Shown here: positions 8,802-17,798 of the stretch, piece by piece | How positions within the stretch are numbered: the first letter of the stretch is position 1 | How the letters are laid out: every line of letters starts with the position of its first letter | Source of the DNA: Candidatus Obscuribacterales bacterium | GTDB lineage: Bacteria > Cyanobacteriota > Vampirovibrionia > Obscuribacterales > Obscuribacteraceae | DNA length: 40,331 nt | Direction of reading: 5' to 3' | Assembly (NCBI GenBank): GCA_021732025.1 | Contig: JAKFVU010000020.1 | Coordinates: 1-40,331, forward strand | Made by a program: the position numbers and the translations under genes | The notes under the pieces: generated by a model | Seen by the model: only the letters and a program-made list of their open reading frames with translations | Told to the model about the DNA's origin: nothing | Databases searched by the model: none

Positions 8802-9827
8802 ATGGCTAAAAGCAAGTCCCCGGATACCGAGCGCGGCATGAACAATGGCGTCCTAGTAGAGGACGAAAACATCGCTAAAAGAAACGAGCTTGAAGAGCTC
8901 GACCTCATTGACGAAGATGATAAATTCACCATTCTAGACGATGAAGAAAATGATCTTGATGATGATGATGAACCAGTAGAGCTGCCCTCTGCCAGAGAAG
9001 TTGCAACCGAAGATTCAGTTCGCTTATATCTGAGAGAAATTGGTCGCATTCAACTTCTTAAACCAGACGAAGAAATTGAACTAGCCCGCAAAATTTTGCA
9101 GGGCGACATGATGGCAAAACGTAAGCTTGTACAAGCTAACTTGCGTTTAGTTGTCTCTATCGCTAAGAAGTACATCGGACGTGGTCTTTCCTTCCTCGAT
9201 CTAATTCAAGAAGGCAACCTTGGTCTGATTCGGGCATCCGAAAAGTTTGACCATGAAAGAGGCTACAAGTTCTCAACTTATGCCACATGGTGGATTCGTC
9301 AAGCTATCACTAGAGCACTTGCAGACAAGTCGCGCACCATCCGCGTACCTGTACACATGGTTGAGACTATCAACAAGCTCAAGAAAGTAACTCGACAATT
9401 GGCTCAAGAACTCAATCGCAAACCAACTGAACAAGAGTTGGCCAAGTCGATGGATGTATCGATTGTCAAACTGCATGAAATCATCAAAGCAGCTAAAGAA
9501 CCGATCTCACTAGAAACTCCAATCGGTAAAGAAGAAGATTCACGTCTTGGTGATTTCATCGAAGACGCTGAAACAGACCGTCCTGAGACAACTGTCACTC
9601 ATGAACTTCTACGCCAAGACTTGGCTAAGATGCTCAATGAATTGACCCCACGTGAACGCGATGTATTGCGTCTACGCTTCGGTCTAGATGACGGTCGTCA
9701 AAGAACCTTAGAAGAAGTTGGACAATTGTTTGCTGTAACTCGTGAAAGAGTAAGACAAATAGAGTTCAAAGCTCTAAGAAAGCTTAGACAACCAGGCCGC
9801 TCTTCAAGACTGAGAGAGTACCTCTAA
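8802..9827 (+). CDS. rpoD: Primary RNA polymerase sigma factor (sigma-70 family)
   Basis: This sigma factor directs RNA polymerase to housekeeping promoters. The 341-residue product has a very acidic N-terminal part (to about residue 60), region 1.2 ([16 protein letters not shown]), the highly conserved region 2 with [19 protein letters not shown] and [16 protein letters not shown] (about residues 123-168), region 3, and region 4 ([15 protein letters not shown] to [18 protein letters not shown]) with the -35-binding helix-turn-helix. The length and lack of a large non-conserved insert resemble the compact primary (SigA/RpoD) factors of cyanobacteria and Firmicutes. A group 2 paralogue is possible because such lineages often carry several. 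The ribosome binding site GAGG (8792-8795) supports the ATG. A strong terminator follows. Confidence 0.93.
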   Translation: MAKSKSPDTERGMNNGVLVEDENIAKRNELEELDLIDEDDKFTILDDEENDLDDDDEPVELPSAREVATEDSVRLYLREIGRIQLLKPDEEIELARKILQGDMMAKRKLVQANLRLVVSIAKKYIGRGLSFLDLIQEGNLGLIRASEKFDHERGYKFSTYATWWIRQAITRALADKSRTIRVPVHMVETINKLKKVTRQLAQELNRKPTEQELAKSMDVSIVKLHEIIKAAKEPISLETPIGKEEDSRLGDFIEDAETDRPETTVTHELLRQDLAKMLNELTPRERDVLRLRFGLDDGRQRTLEEVGQLFAVTRERVRQIEFKALRKLRQPGRSSRLREYL

Positions 9828-9835
9828 AAAGAATC

Positions 9836-9876
9836 ATTAGGCCCGGTTAACTTAGACCGGGCCTAATACTTTTTTA
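9836..9876 (+). terminator. Intrinsic terminator of the sigma factor gene
   Basis: ATTAGGCCCGGT (9836-9847) pairs perfectly with ACCGGGCCTAAT (9856-9867) over 12 bp with an 8-nt loop, followed by a run of seven T from 9870. Confidence 0.93.
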
Positions 9877-9913
9877 TCTTGAATGCTTGATGGCTTCACT
9901 TTTTGCCATAACT

Positions 9914-9923
9914 CTTATACTAG
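9914..9923 (+). promoter_or_regulatory. Candidate -10 region of the gene at 9946
   Basis: CTTATACTAG contains TATACT at 9916-9921 and lies after the sigma gene terminator and 22 bases before the next start codon, so a promoter is expected here. The same ten bases occur at 8515-8524. No convincing -35 is visible. Confidence 0.35.
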
Positions 9924-9945
9924 ATGACAACTTATACGGTGCAAG

Positions 9946-11064
9946 ATGATTTTCGGCAATAACGGCTCAAACGAACCAAACAACGGACAAGATGACAGCG
10001 ACAATCTCGGTGTTAATCGTTTAGACGATGACCTTGACTACCTCTATGGCGAGCGTCAAGAGCGTCCTATCTATGCCTCGCGCTCTAGCCTTAGTGCTGA
10101 GCCACTGCCCGCCCATGCCTACGAAAACGTTGATTCTGGAAACCTTTTGCTCGACAAAGAGTGTCAGCTAGAAACACAATCTGGCTTCATGCTCGTCTTC
10201 AAAGGGGCCAAAGACAAAGCCACTTTATCAGTGAGACGCAAGGTCGGCACACCGCCATCAAGTGCGGTCACCCTTACTCCCGATGAGTTGAGAAGACTCT
10301 CCAACCTGGTAGGTGAACTCTCTCCAGAACCTTCTTCTGGCAGACAGAGACTAGCTGTCGGATCTGATAGACCACCAGCAGAATCTGATTTCGATTCTTT
10401 CGTTGCTCGCGAGTATCCAGAACTAGCCCAGCGCAGAAGAATCAAAAAAGCTTTTCCTATCAGTGTTCCAGAGGCTATCTTCGAGCTAGTCACCCAGAAA
10501 AAATTGTTGTTGCTATCAGGTCTTGCTCTGGCAGTCTTGGTGACAACGGCAGTATCAACTGTGGTGTTCCTTACCTCAAAACCTTTTGCTGGGGCACCTA
10601 TTGCGGCTGCTCCTAGCCCAACGAAAGCCGGTCTTTCAGGTAGCTTGTCGTTAGAAGAAACTGCCCGTACATTTGTTTTAGACATGCTCAACTTCCGCAA
10701 GGATAGTTATCGCCAAGCCCAAATCAAGGCTATGGCAATGATGACTCCAGATTTGGCAGATCGCTATTGGAGCGAAACTAATTTTCCTCTGAGCAAAAGT
10801 CAACTGAAGTCATTGCCACAAGATCAAGAGGTTCGCATTGAATCTGTTGTGCCTACTACGATTTCGCCCGGCAACTATCAAGTCGACGTCAAAGGCAATT
10901 TGATTGGAGCTTCAGGAACGGCACCAACAGCCGTTGTTATTCGCCTTTCAATAATCCAAGATGCCAGTGGCAGATTGCTCGTCAGCGAGCAAAAAGACAT
11001 TACCGCTCAAGCAGCACCGGCCACACCTATTTCTGATCCTGCTCCCGCTGAGCACCACGAATAA
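9946..11064 (+). CDS. Single-pass membrane protein of unknown function
   Basis: I do not recognise this 372-residue protein. About 185 hydrophilic, Asp/Glu/Arg/Pro-rich residues come first and should be cytoplasmic. They contain a short predicted beta segment (about residues 65-95) followed by a Leu/Glu helix. One membrane helix follows at about residues 186-209 (KKLLLLSGLALAVLV onward). The outside part of about 150 residues has an alpha-then-beta pattern (FVLDMLNFRKDSYRQAQIKAM, then alternating strands ending VSEQKDITAQ) that resembles the NTF2-like fold of VirB8/TcpC-type assembly proteins, an inference from pattern only. It is separately transcribed after the sigma terminator. Its last 38 bases overlap the convergent VanZ-like gene. 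Confidence 0.7.
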   Translation: MIFGNNGSNEPNNGQDDSDNLGVNRLDDDLDYLYGERQERPIYASRSSLSAEPLPAHAYENVDSGNLLLDKECQLETQSGFMLVFKGAKDKATLSVRRKVGTPPSSAVTLTPDELRRLSNLVGELSPEPSSGRQRLAVGSDRPPAESDFDSFVAREYPELAQRRRIKKAFPISVPEAIFELVTQKKLLLLSGLALAVLVTTAVSTVVFLTSKPFAGAPIAAAPSPTKAGLSGSLSLEETARTFVLDMLNFRKDSYRQAQIKAMAMMTPDLADRYWSETNFPLSKSQLKSLPQDQEVRIESVVPTTISPGNYQVDVKGNLIGASGTAPTAVVIRLSIIQDASGRLLVSEQKDITAQAAPATPISDPAPAEHHE

Positions 11065-11488
11065 AAATTCTGCGCAACCAGTAGACGCTAGCTAGTCCTA
11101 TTGCTGCTCCTAGAGTATCCACGGCTGAGTCCAACAGGCTTGCACTGCGACCTGGTACAAATGCTTGGTGCCACTCGTCACTGAGGGCGTAGAGTACAGC
11201 TAAGAACAAAGCAAAAAAGTAGTGCTTTAGACTATGCTTTTTGTCGTGTCCTAAATCAATTTCAGATGGCGCCAAAGTGCCAGCCAGAGCAGTTTGATAG
11301 AGCACAGCAAGCACTGCATATTCAAACATGTGGGCGAATTTTCGCACCGGCACATTGGCATCTTGCAGATAAGTCTCGGTGTAGGCACCAGAATTTGCCT
11401 GACTCGAAAAGGCAAATATCACAATCATCCAAACCAAGGCCAAGCCCCAGAAGAGAAATTTAAATGATTTACTTCCGCCTTGAAACAC
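11027..11488 (-). CDS. VanZ-like family membrane protein
   Basis: The 153-residue product shows the VanZ-like signature: an N-terminal helix with FAFSSQ, then RKFAHMFEYAVLAVL, and DEWHQAFVPGRSASLLD-x3-DTLGAAIG near the end, with about four membrane helices. VanZ confers low-level teicoplanin resistance in enterococci; for most chromosomal homologues the role is unknown, so resistance should not be assumed. The start is GTG at 11486-11488, which overlaps the end of the upstream glycosylase gene by 20 bases, so they form one transcript. Its 3' end overlaps the convergent gene at 9946-11064 by 38 bases. Confidence 0.85.
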   Translation of the reverse strand: MFQGGSKSFKFLFWGLALVWMIVIFAFSSQANSGAYTETYLQDANVPVRKFAHMFEYAVLAVLYQTALAGTLAPSEIDLGHDKKHSLKHYFFALFLAVLYALSDEWHQAFVPGRSASLLDSAVDTLGAAIGLASVYWLRRIFIRGAQREQDQK

Positions 11489-11981
11489 TTTTGTGATCCT
11501 TCAGATAAAACCGCCAAGGCCGCTCAACTGCTTTGCTGATGCCAATACGTGGGCTCACTGCAATCTCTTCTTCTTTGATGGTACGACCACTTTTGATATA
11601 AAGCTTCTGCTTGGCATCAAAAAGCGGTAAGCCATTGCATTGCAAATCGATATCTAACTGGCGGCACAGTTTACCAGGACCATTTAATTGCAGTTGGCTG
11701 CCACTCATTGGCTCAGCCAAGGCGCGAATAAGAACAGCTCCGGGTACGCCATCGACCTCGGTAACCACGTTGAGGCAGTGGTACATACCATAGATGAAAT
11801 AAACATAGGCAAAACCAGGTGGCCCAAACATCACTTCACAGCGCGGGCGGCGGCCAGCGAAGGCATGACAAGCTGGATCATCGGCCGTATAGGCCTCAAC
11901 CTCAACAATTTCAGCTTGGATAATTCTGTCGTCTAGTTGACGCACTAGCACCTGCCCTAAGAGATGGTTGGCAACCTCCAA
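11469..11981 (-). CDS. mpg: 3-methyladenine DNA glycosylase (AAG/MPG family)
   Basis: This base-excision repair enzyme flips out and removes alkylated purines such as 3-methyladenine. Family marks are LLGQVLVRQ, the active-site region EVEAYTADDPACHAFAG with the general-base Glu, MFGPPGFAYVYFIYGMYHCLNVV, and GPGKLCRQLDI. The start given here is TTG at 11979-11981, but homology clearly begins earlier: the in-frame codons upstream encode LPTSFFERPT, the normal N-terminus of the family. Between the in-frame TAG (12036-12038) and this TTG there is no ATG, GTG or other TTG; the possible starts are CTG (12024-12026) or ATT (12018-12020). The real gene probably reaches to about 12020-12026. It is co-transcribed with the VanZ-like gene. 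Confidence 0.92.
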   Translation of the reverse strand: MEVANHLLGQVLVRQLDDRIIQAEIVEVEAYTADDPACHAFAGRRPRCEVMFGPPGFAYVYFIYGMYHCLNVVTEVDGVPGAVLIRALAEPMSGSQLQLNGPGKLCRQLDIDLQCNGLPLFDAKQKLYIKSGRTIKEEEIAVSPRIGISKAVERPWRFYLKDHKSVSRRK

Positions 11982-12069
11982 GGTTGGTCGCTCGAAAAAT
12001 GAGGTGGGTAGAGCCTTAATTGCCAGTTTTGCTATCTAATCTATATCTACTTGAGCTTATATTTCGATC

Positions 12070-12097
12070 TTGCTTAACGATAAATTTCCACAATACT
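12070..12097 (+). promoter_or_regulatory. Possible promoter of asparagine synthase gene
   Basis: TTGCTT (12070-12075) and AATACT (12092-12097) are spaced by 16 bases and lie 80 bases before the asnB start, in the divergent gap between mpg and asnB. The match to consensus is only partial. Confidence 0.25.
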
Positions 12098-12176
12098 GTA
12101 GAAAGCCTCAAATCTAATGCCCAATCGGCTCAAATACAGGACAATTGAGAGCACCGTTAGTTTTAGGATAGCAATT

Positions 12177-14084
12177 ATGTGCGGCATAGTCGGGTACCTC
12201 AATTTAAACGGTGAGCCACTCACCGAAAAAGACAATCACCTGGGCGCAATGTGCCACAGCATTGCCCACCGTGGCCCAGACGAAGAAGGCATGAAACTGG
12301 TTGGGCCGGCCGCTATAGGCATGACCCGTTTGGCCATCATCGATGTTTCTGGAGGCCAGCAGCCAATCGGAAACGAAGACGGCAAAGTCTGGATTGTTTT
12401 CAATGGCGAAATTTATAACTTCCAAGAGCTACAAGAGCGGGTCTTAGCGCTTGGTCATACTCTTGTCACCAAGTCTGATACCGAATGCATTGTTCACCTT
12501 TACGAAGAATATGGCACAGGCTGTCTGCAGTATCTCGAAGGCATGTTTTCCTTTGCCATTTTCGACTCGCGCAAGCAAAGACTATTTATTGCTCGTGATC
12601 GCCTAGGTGAAAAGCCACTGCACTATGGTGTATTCGACGGTACTTTCATTTTTGGTTCTGAAATCAAAGGAATCTTGACCCATCCCAAGGCTCGGCGCGA
12701 ACTCGACAGTTTAGCCATGCAGAAATACTTGAGCCTTGAGTATGTTCCTAGCCCTCATTCGATTTTTAAAGGCATCAGTAAGCTGCCACCGGCCCACTAT
12801 ATGGTCGTCGAGGGCGGCCAAATCAAAATTGAACGTTACTGGTTACCCGATATCAAAACCGAGAAAATATCTGAAGGTGAGGCTCAAGAAGAGCTTGTGC
12901 GCCTGCTTAAGCGCTCAATTGAACTACGATTGATTTCTGAAGTTCCCCTGGGCGTATTTCTCTCTGGTGGCATCGACTCATCTTGCATAGCGGCCCTAGC
13001 CAGCCAATTTTCAAGTTCGCCTGTAAAAACTTTTTCAATTGGCTTTGATGACAAATCTTTTGACGAGTCGTCGCACGCTCTGGCAGTGGCTAAACATATT
13101 GGCGCCGATCATGAAGTGGTGACCTTCTCGCCCGAGCTTGGTTTTGAAACATTATCGGAGCTTTGGGAAATTCTTGATGAGCCTTTGGCGGATGCCTCAA
13201 TAGTGCCCACTTATTCCCTTTCAAAAATGACCAAGAAACACGTCACAGTGGCATTGGCCGGAGAGGGCGGCGATGAGCTATTTGGTGGTTATCCTACCTA
13301 TCAAGCCCATAAATTTGCCCCCATGTGGGGTTTGATGCCAGAAGCCTTACGTCAGGGGCTACTGGAGCCAGCCTTGAACTCTTTGCCTGTAAACATGAAC
13401 AATCTTAGTTTTGATTTCAAGGTAAAACGCTTCATCGGAGCGGCGGCTGAACCAGCTGTGCGCCGCCATTTACGGTGGATGGGCTCAATTAGAATGGCTG
13501 ACCAGCCTCAATTGCTTATGCCTGAGCATCAAATATTGGCCGAAACTATGGAAGAGAACATTCTCGGAGACCTTCCTTTGGTACACCTCAACGGTCATTC
13601 GCCCAAAGGCAGTATGCATGATGTTATCAACAACATTATGCGTCTTGATATGACTACCTATCTGCCTGATGACCTTTTGGTTAAGTCAGATAGAGCATCT
13701 ATGGCAGCTTCTCTAGAAGTGCGCTTGCCATTCCTCGCCTATCCGCTGGTCGAATTTGCCTTGAAATTGCCACCGGAACTAAAAGTGCGCGGCTTGACAA
13801 CCAAGTATTTGCTGAAGAAGGCCGTGGCGCCTTATCTCCCTGAATACATCATGAAGCGACCAAAGAAAGGTTTTGGTATACCTGTTGCTAAATGGCTGCG
13901 GAATGAGTTCCGTCCCGTGGTAGATGAACTATTAGGAGAGTCGTTTATTAAGCGACAGGGTATTTTCCAGTGGCCCTATATCAATCGCCTAGTACAAGAG
14001 CACATGAGCCAGAAGGCAGATAGACGAAAAGAGCTGTGGACACTATTGATGTTTCAGTGGTGGTGGAAGAAATTCTTCGTCTAA
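12177..14084 (+). CDS. asnB: Asparagine synthase (glutamine-hydrolysing)
   Basis: The enzyme converts aspartate, glutamine and ATP to asparagine. The 635-residue product starts MCGIVG, and the Cys exposed after Met removal is the amidotransferase nucleophile; this fixes the start at ATG 12177 rather than any upstream start, and AGGA lies just before it. The glutaminase domain (residues 2-190) includes AHRGPD and FNGEIYNF. The synthetase domain has the PP-loop SGGIDSS at 263-269 and later KSDRASMAASLEVRLPFL. The same family includes amidotransferases acting in polysaccharide or O-antigen clusters, but no sugar genes are nearby, so simple asparagine synthesis is the likelier role. The signalling gene follows after 28 bases. 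Confidence 0.93.
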   Translation: MCGIVGYLNLNGEPLTEKDNHLGAMCHSIAHRGPDEEGMKLVGPAAIGMTRLAIIDVSGGQQPIGNEDGKVWIVFNGEIYNFQELQERVLALGHTLVTKSDTECIVHLYEEYGTGCLQYLEGMFSFAIFDSRKQRLFIARDRLGEKPLHYGVFDGTFIFGSEIKGILTHPKARRELDSLAMQKYLSLEYVPSPHSIFKGISKLPPAHYMVVEGGQIKIERYWLPDIKTEKISEGEAQEELVRLLKRSIELRLISEVPLGVFLSGGIDSSCIAALASQFSSSPVKTFSIGFDDKSFDESSHALAVAKHIGADHEVVTFSPELGFETLSELWEILDEPLADASIVPTYSLSKMTKKHVTVALAGEGGDELFGGYPTYQAHKFAPMWGLMPEALRQGLLEPALNSLPVNMNNLSFDFKVKRFIGAAAEPAVRRHLRWMGSIRMADQPQLLMPEHQILAETMEENILGDLPLVHLNGHSPKGSMHDVINNIMRLDMTTYLPDDLLVKSDRASMAASLEVRLPFLAYPLVEFALKLPPELKVRGLTTKYLLKKAVAPYLPEYIMKRPKKGFGIPVAKWLRNEFRPVVDELLGESFIKRQGIFQWPYINRLVQEHMSQKADRRKELWTLLMFQWWWKKFFV

Positions 14085-14112
14085 GATGAAGTAACTAAAG
14101 AAGAGACTATTT

Positions 14113-16944
14113 GTGGAAACCGAAAGCAGACAGGCCGAGCCAGCCCCAGCTGGACCAGTACCCAAGGAAGAATTCTTGGATGCTGTTCAACGCCATATTT
14201 GCCAAGTCTTGGGCTTTGACTTTGGTTTCATAGACCTAGTCTCGGGCCATGAAATAGTCAATGTCATTACATTTTCGGGAGAAGAAAGCGACAAAAGCGA
14301 AGAAGAAGCGCGCAAGTCTGTTAAAAATCTGACCGATGAAAACAAACAACCACTAGCGGTGGCAAATTCATTGGTGGCCCAGAAAGTAAAATCGACACTG
14401 CGGCCTTGGCTGGGTAGAGCTTTTTCAACAGTCGACGGCGAAACACAAGAGTTTCCTTACGCCATTGTGCCGGTCATGGCTGACTCATCGCAGCGCGCTG
14501 GCAATGTCAAAGGTCTAATTCGGGTTATTTCGTTTGATGCCTCTCGCGAAGTCACCACCCAAGATCTGCAAACACTGAGGCTCATGGGTGAACACTTAGC
14601 CAATCGCACACAACTATTTTTCCAGGCTTCTGGGGATCACGAAAAAGTTTTGCAGCCTACAGCCAGCAAAGCCGAACAGCTCGACATTGATCACGTTCTC
14701 ATTCTCCATTCAAACCGAGTAGTAAGGCGCCGCTTCTCTCGCACTTTGGGTGAAAAATATAGAGTTCTCGAATCAGATTCAGAAGAAAAATCGTTGCAAA
14801 TTCTCTCTGAAAATAGAGTCGACCTAATTATTGTCGACAGCAATATTTCGGGCTCAACTGGCTTTGGCTTCTGCAAAGTTATTAAAGAATCTGCCGATTT
14901 TAAGCACATTCCAGTCATTATCGTCACTCCCGATAGTAATCCATCAGCTCGGGTTGAGGGTCTGGTAGTTGGTGCAGACGACTGTCTTACTGACTCGTGT
15001 TTTGACTCAGAACTAATGGCTCGGGTGCAGTCATCACTGCGCCACAGAAAAATTGAAAAAGAGTTGGCCGTGCAACTGCAACTCTTAGAAGATTATGCTC
15101 AAAGACTAGAAAAAGCGCATGAGCAGCTGTCGCAAGACAGACAATCACAATTGCAACGTAATACCTTGCTTGAACAATTGCGCCGAGAGTCAGATATTTT
15201 GCGCAATCAAGAATCCCTGCTACACCGCATCAGCAATACAATCAGGCGCTCATTTACTATCAAAGAGAACCTGGCAGAAATGCTCGAAGAGCTATCTGGA
15301 TACTTTGCGCTAGATTGTTGCTTCATCGTCTTGCCCTCTGAAGAAGAGCCTGAAGACTCTCTTAGAGTTGAATATGTTACTGACGAAATTTATCGCATCG
15401 TTGAATATGGTCGTGATTTAAAAACCCTCGATCTCTACAGCAAACTATTTCAAGCCGACCAAGCCATTATTGCCAATGATGTTGCTAATGACCGGCGCCT
15501 CGACCCATTTAGAGAGGAAGTACTCTCTGGCTACAATATTCTTTCGCTTTTCTATATTCCGGTGCACTATGGTGAAAAATTACTTGGTATCTTAGTGGGA
15601 TATAAAGGCGAAGTTCAAGCTAACTGGAACCGCGTCAACGAAGCCTTCATGAAATCAGTGGCAGACCAGGTGGCATCTGGAGTGACCAACGCTAGGCTCT
15701 ATGCCCGCGTGCAAAGACAAGCCACCACAGATGGTCTTACTACTTTATACAACCACCGCACCGGTCAAGAAAAATTGACCGAACAGTTGCGTATGGCTGA
15801 GCGCTATCAAAGACATCTGGCTGTGCTCATGGTTGACGTCGATCACTTCAAATCAATCAACGATAACTACGGTCACCCCGTGGGCGACACCGTGCTCAAA
15901 GCAGTGGCTCGCCTAATCAAGAACAATTGCCGTGATGTTGATACACCAATTCGCTACGGTGGCGAAGAATTTATGATTGTCTTACCTGAAGTCAATCAAG
16001 AAGGTGCGCATGTGGTGGCAGAGCGTATTAGAAAATCGTTGGCCTCAGAAGTAATTTTGCACGACGGTATCAATTTGTCAGTGACAGCCAGTCTCGGTAT
16101 AGCCATCTTCCCTGACGATGCAGCCGATCAAGCACATTTGCTTGAGTTAGCCGACAAAGCGCTTTACCTTTCGAAGCGTCTTGGACGCAACCAGGTGCAC
16201 ACCGCTTCAGATCTCATGTTCGAACCGCGTGAGATAAAGACAGCGGCCGACAAATCAGCTGAAGTGGTCTTGTCACAGATTACATCGGACGGCAAACCTT
16301 CTTTAGTACTAGAAGACTTTGTCGCACCCACAGTTTCACTAGAAGCACAGAACAAAGAAGAGCTAGTGCCAGAAGTAGTCGAGATGGTCAAAGCTTTGGC
16401 CCAAAATCTCTATGCTCGCTCTGATTACAACAAAACGCACCACTTAGAAGTGGCGCGCATGTCAGAGCTATTAGGCAAGGTCATGGGCTTGTCTGCCACT
16501 CAGATTGAACAAATTCGCGTGGCTGGATTATTGCATGATGTCGGTACCTTGAAGCTTCCCACTGAGCTTCTAACCAAGCCCGGTTACTTTACCGATGAAG
16601 AGCGCGACATGGTCAATCAGCACCCAGTGCTTGGTGCTCAGTTGCTTCGGCCTATTAGAGCCCTAAAGGACATCTGTGAAATTCTAGAAAATCACCACGA
16701 ACGCTGGGACGGCACCGGATTTCCGAGTGGTCTCAAAGGTGAAGACATTCCTTTGCCAGCTCGCATTGTTGCTATCGTCGATAGCTACCATGCCATGATT
16801 TCAGACAGGCCATATCGTACAGCAATGACTCACGATCAAGCGGTAAACGCTTTGAGACAAGGCGCTGGTTCTCAATTCGACCCATTCTTAGTAGATATTT
16901 TCATTGCCGTACTCACAAACTTGAGACAACAACCGCAACAGTGA
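14113..16944 (+). CDS. GAF / pseudo-receiver / GAF / GGDEF / HD-GYP cyclic-di-GMP signalling protein
   Basis: The 943-residue protein can in principle both make and break cyclic-di-GMP. In order: an N-terminal GAF-like domain (about 15-170); a receiver-like domain (about 190-320); a coiled coil (325-375); a second GAF domain (about 380-540); a GGDEF domain with the active motif GGEEF at 616-620 and an intact inhibitory I-site RDVD at 607-610; and an HD-GYP domain with H808-D809 and HHERWDGTGFP at 861-871 (GFP for GYP). The receiver keeps Asp242, but the usual Lys is Asp294 and the acidic pair is lost, so normal phosphorylation switching is unlikely. The start is GTG. No membrane segment is seen, so it is cytoplasmic. 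It overlaps the next gene by four bases. Confidence 0.92.
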   Translation: METESRQAEPAPAGPVPKEEFLDAVQRHICQVLGFDFGFIDLVSGHEIVNVITFSGEESDKSEEEARKSVKNLTDENKQPLAVANSLVAQKVKSTLRPWLGRAFSTVDGETQEFPYAIVPVMADSSQRAGNVKGLIRVISFDASREVTTQDLQTLRLMGEHLANRTQLFFQASGDHEKVLQPTASKAEQLDIDHVLILHSNRVVRRRFSRTLGEKYRVLESDSEEKSLQILSENRVDLIIVDSNISGSTGFGFCKVIKESADFKHIPVIIVTPDSNPSARVEGLVVGADDCLTDSCFDSELMARVQSSLRHRKIEKELAVQLQLLEDYAQRLEKAHEQLSQDRQSQLQRNTLLEQLRRESDILRNQESLLHRISNTIRRSFTIKENLAEMLEELSGYFALDCCFIVLPSEEEPEDSLRVEYVTDEIYRIVEYGRDLKTLDLYSKLFQADQAIIANDVANDRRLDPFREEVLSGYNILSLFYIPVHYGEKLLGILVGYKGEVQANWNRVNEAFMKSVADQVASGVTNARLYARVQRQATTDGLTTLYNHRTGQEKLTEQLRMAERYQRHLAVLMVDVDHFKSINDNYGHPVGDTVLKAVARLIKNNCRDVDTPIRYGGEEFMIVLPEVNQEGAHVVAERIRKSLASEVILHDGINLSVTASLGIAIFPDDAADQAHLLELADKALYLSKRLGRNQVHTASDLMFEPREIKTAADKSAEVVLSQITSDGKPSLVLEDFVAPTVSLEAQNKEELVPEVVEMVKALAQNLYARSDYNKTHHLEVARMSELLGKVMGLSATQIEQIRVAGLLHDVGTLKLPTELLTKPGYFTDEERDMVNQHPVLGAQLLRPIRALKDICEILENHHERWDGTGFPSGLKGEDIPLPARIVAIVDSYHAMISDRPYRTAMTHDQAVNALRQGAGSQFDPFLVDIFIAVLTNLRQQPQQ

Positions 16945-17798
16945 AGCTATTTAAGAGCAAAATTTTGAATATCATTTTAGTCATTCTGGCTTGCCTGCTA
17001 TTTGCTCTCTATCTATTTTTAGCTCCCCGTTTTCACCCAGACCTGGTCAATCAAATTGCCTTTCATCCGGCCCCGGAGCCACCTGATGCCGATTCATTCA
17101 TAGGGGGCTATGGGGGAGAGCGGCTGACAATCGACAACAGACTTTCTGCCGTCTTCTTCAAAAATCCTGATTCAAAGTTGGTCTGTATTTATTCGCACGG
17201 CAATGCCGATTCGATGATCTATCGCGCCCAGAAAGCCGATGCCATAAAATCTGCCGGTCTATCAGTTTTGATGTACGACTATTCTGGCTATGGAAAGAGT
17301 CTCGGCAACCCATCATTCAGTGTTGTCATCGACGACGGCAAAGCTGTTTACGACTATGTAGTCAATACGATGCACTATAAACCAAGCGAAGTTGTTCTGT
17401 ATGGCGAATCTATTGGTGGCGGCGTTTCATCTGAAATAGCTCGCCACGGCGAAACCGGAGCTCTCTTTCTTGATTCTACTTTTTTGGCACCAGCCACTTG
17501 GGCTAAAGATCGCTTGGCACTTTTGCGACTTTATCCGGACACACTAATTCTTTCGCCAAGCCTAAGCATCGAAGCCCTGCTGTCGACTTACAAAGGAGCA
17601 GTGTTGGTTCTGAAACCAGGCACAGATGAAGTGATTCCTACCACTCACTCTGATCGTCTATTCGCTTTGGCAAAAGGACAGAAACAGATTGTGCTTTTGC
17701 CCCATAGCATTCATGGCATAGTCGACAACGCTGACTTTGCTCTATATAGAAGTGCCATGAAGACTTTTGTCAGCGATTACTTACTTGCCCATCATTAG
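16941..17798 (+). CDS. Membrane-anchored alpha/beta-hydrolase
   Basis: The 285-residue protein has one N-terminal membrane helix (about residues 8-28) and an alpha/beta-hydrolase domain of the BEM46/ABHD13-like type. The oxyanion segment CIYSHGNADS is followed by the nucleophile elbow GESIGGG with Ser157. The likely acid Asp is in KPGTDEVIP and the catalytic His in LPHSIHG, so the full Ser-Asp-His triad appears present. It is probably an esterase or lipase-like hydrolase acting at the membrane; the substrate is unknown. The GTG start overlaps the stop of the cyclic-di-GMP gene by four bases, so translation is coupled. Its 3' end overlaps the convergent gene by 18 bases. Confidence 0.85.
   Translation: MKLFKSKILNIILVILACLLFALYLFLAPRFHPDLVNQIAFHPAPEPPDADSFIGGYGGERLTIDNRLSAVFFKNPDSKLVCIYSHGNADSMIYRAQKADAIKSAGLSVLMYDYSGYGKSLGNPSFSVVIDDGKAVYDYVVNTMHYKPSEVVLYGESIGGGVSSEIARHGETGALFLDSTFLAPATWAKDRLALLRLYPDTLILSPSLSIEALLSTYKGAVLVLKPGTDEVIPTTHSDRLFALAKGQKQIVLLPHSIHGIVDNADFALYRSAMKTFVSDYLLAHH

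Noticed and set aside
8663..9049. 128-codon Ser-rich leftward frame across the sigma gene start
   Set aside because: It is antisense to the acidic N-terminus of the sigma factor and has no family features.
11027..11488. Glycopeptide resistance determinant
   Set aside because: A VanZ-like fold alone, without vanHAX, is common in chromosomes and does not show resistance.
12117..12176. Upstream start that would add 20 residues to asparagine synthase
   Set aside because: The catalytic Cys must follow the initiator Met, which fits only ATG 12177.
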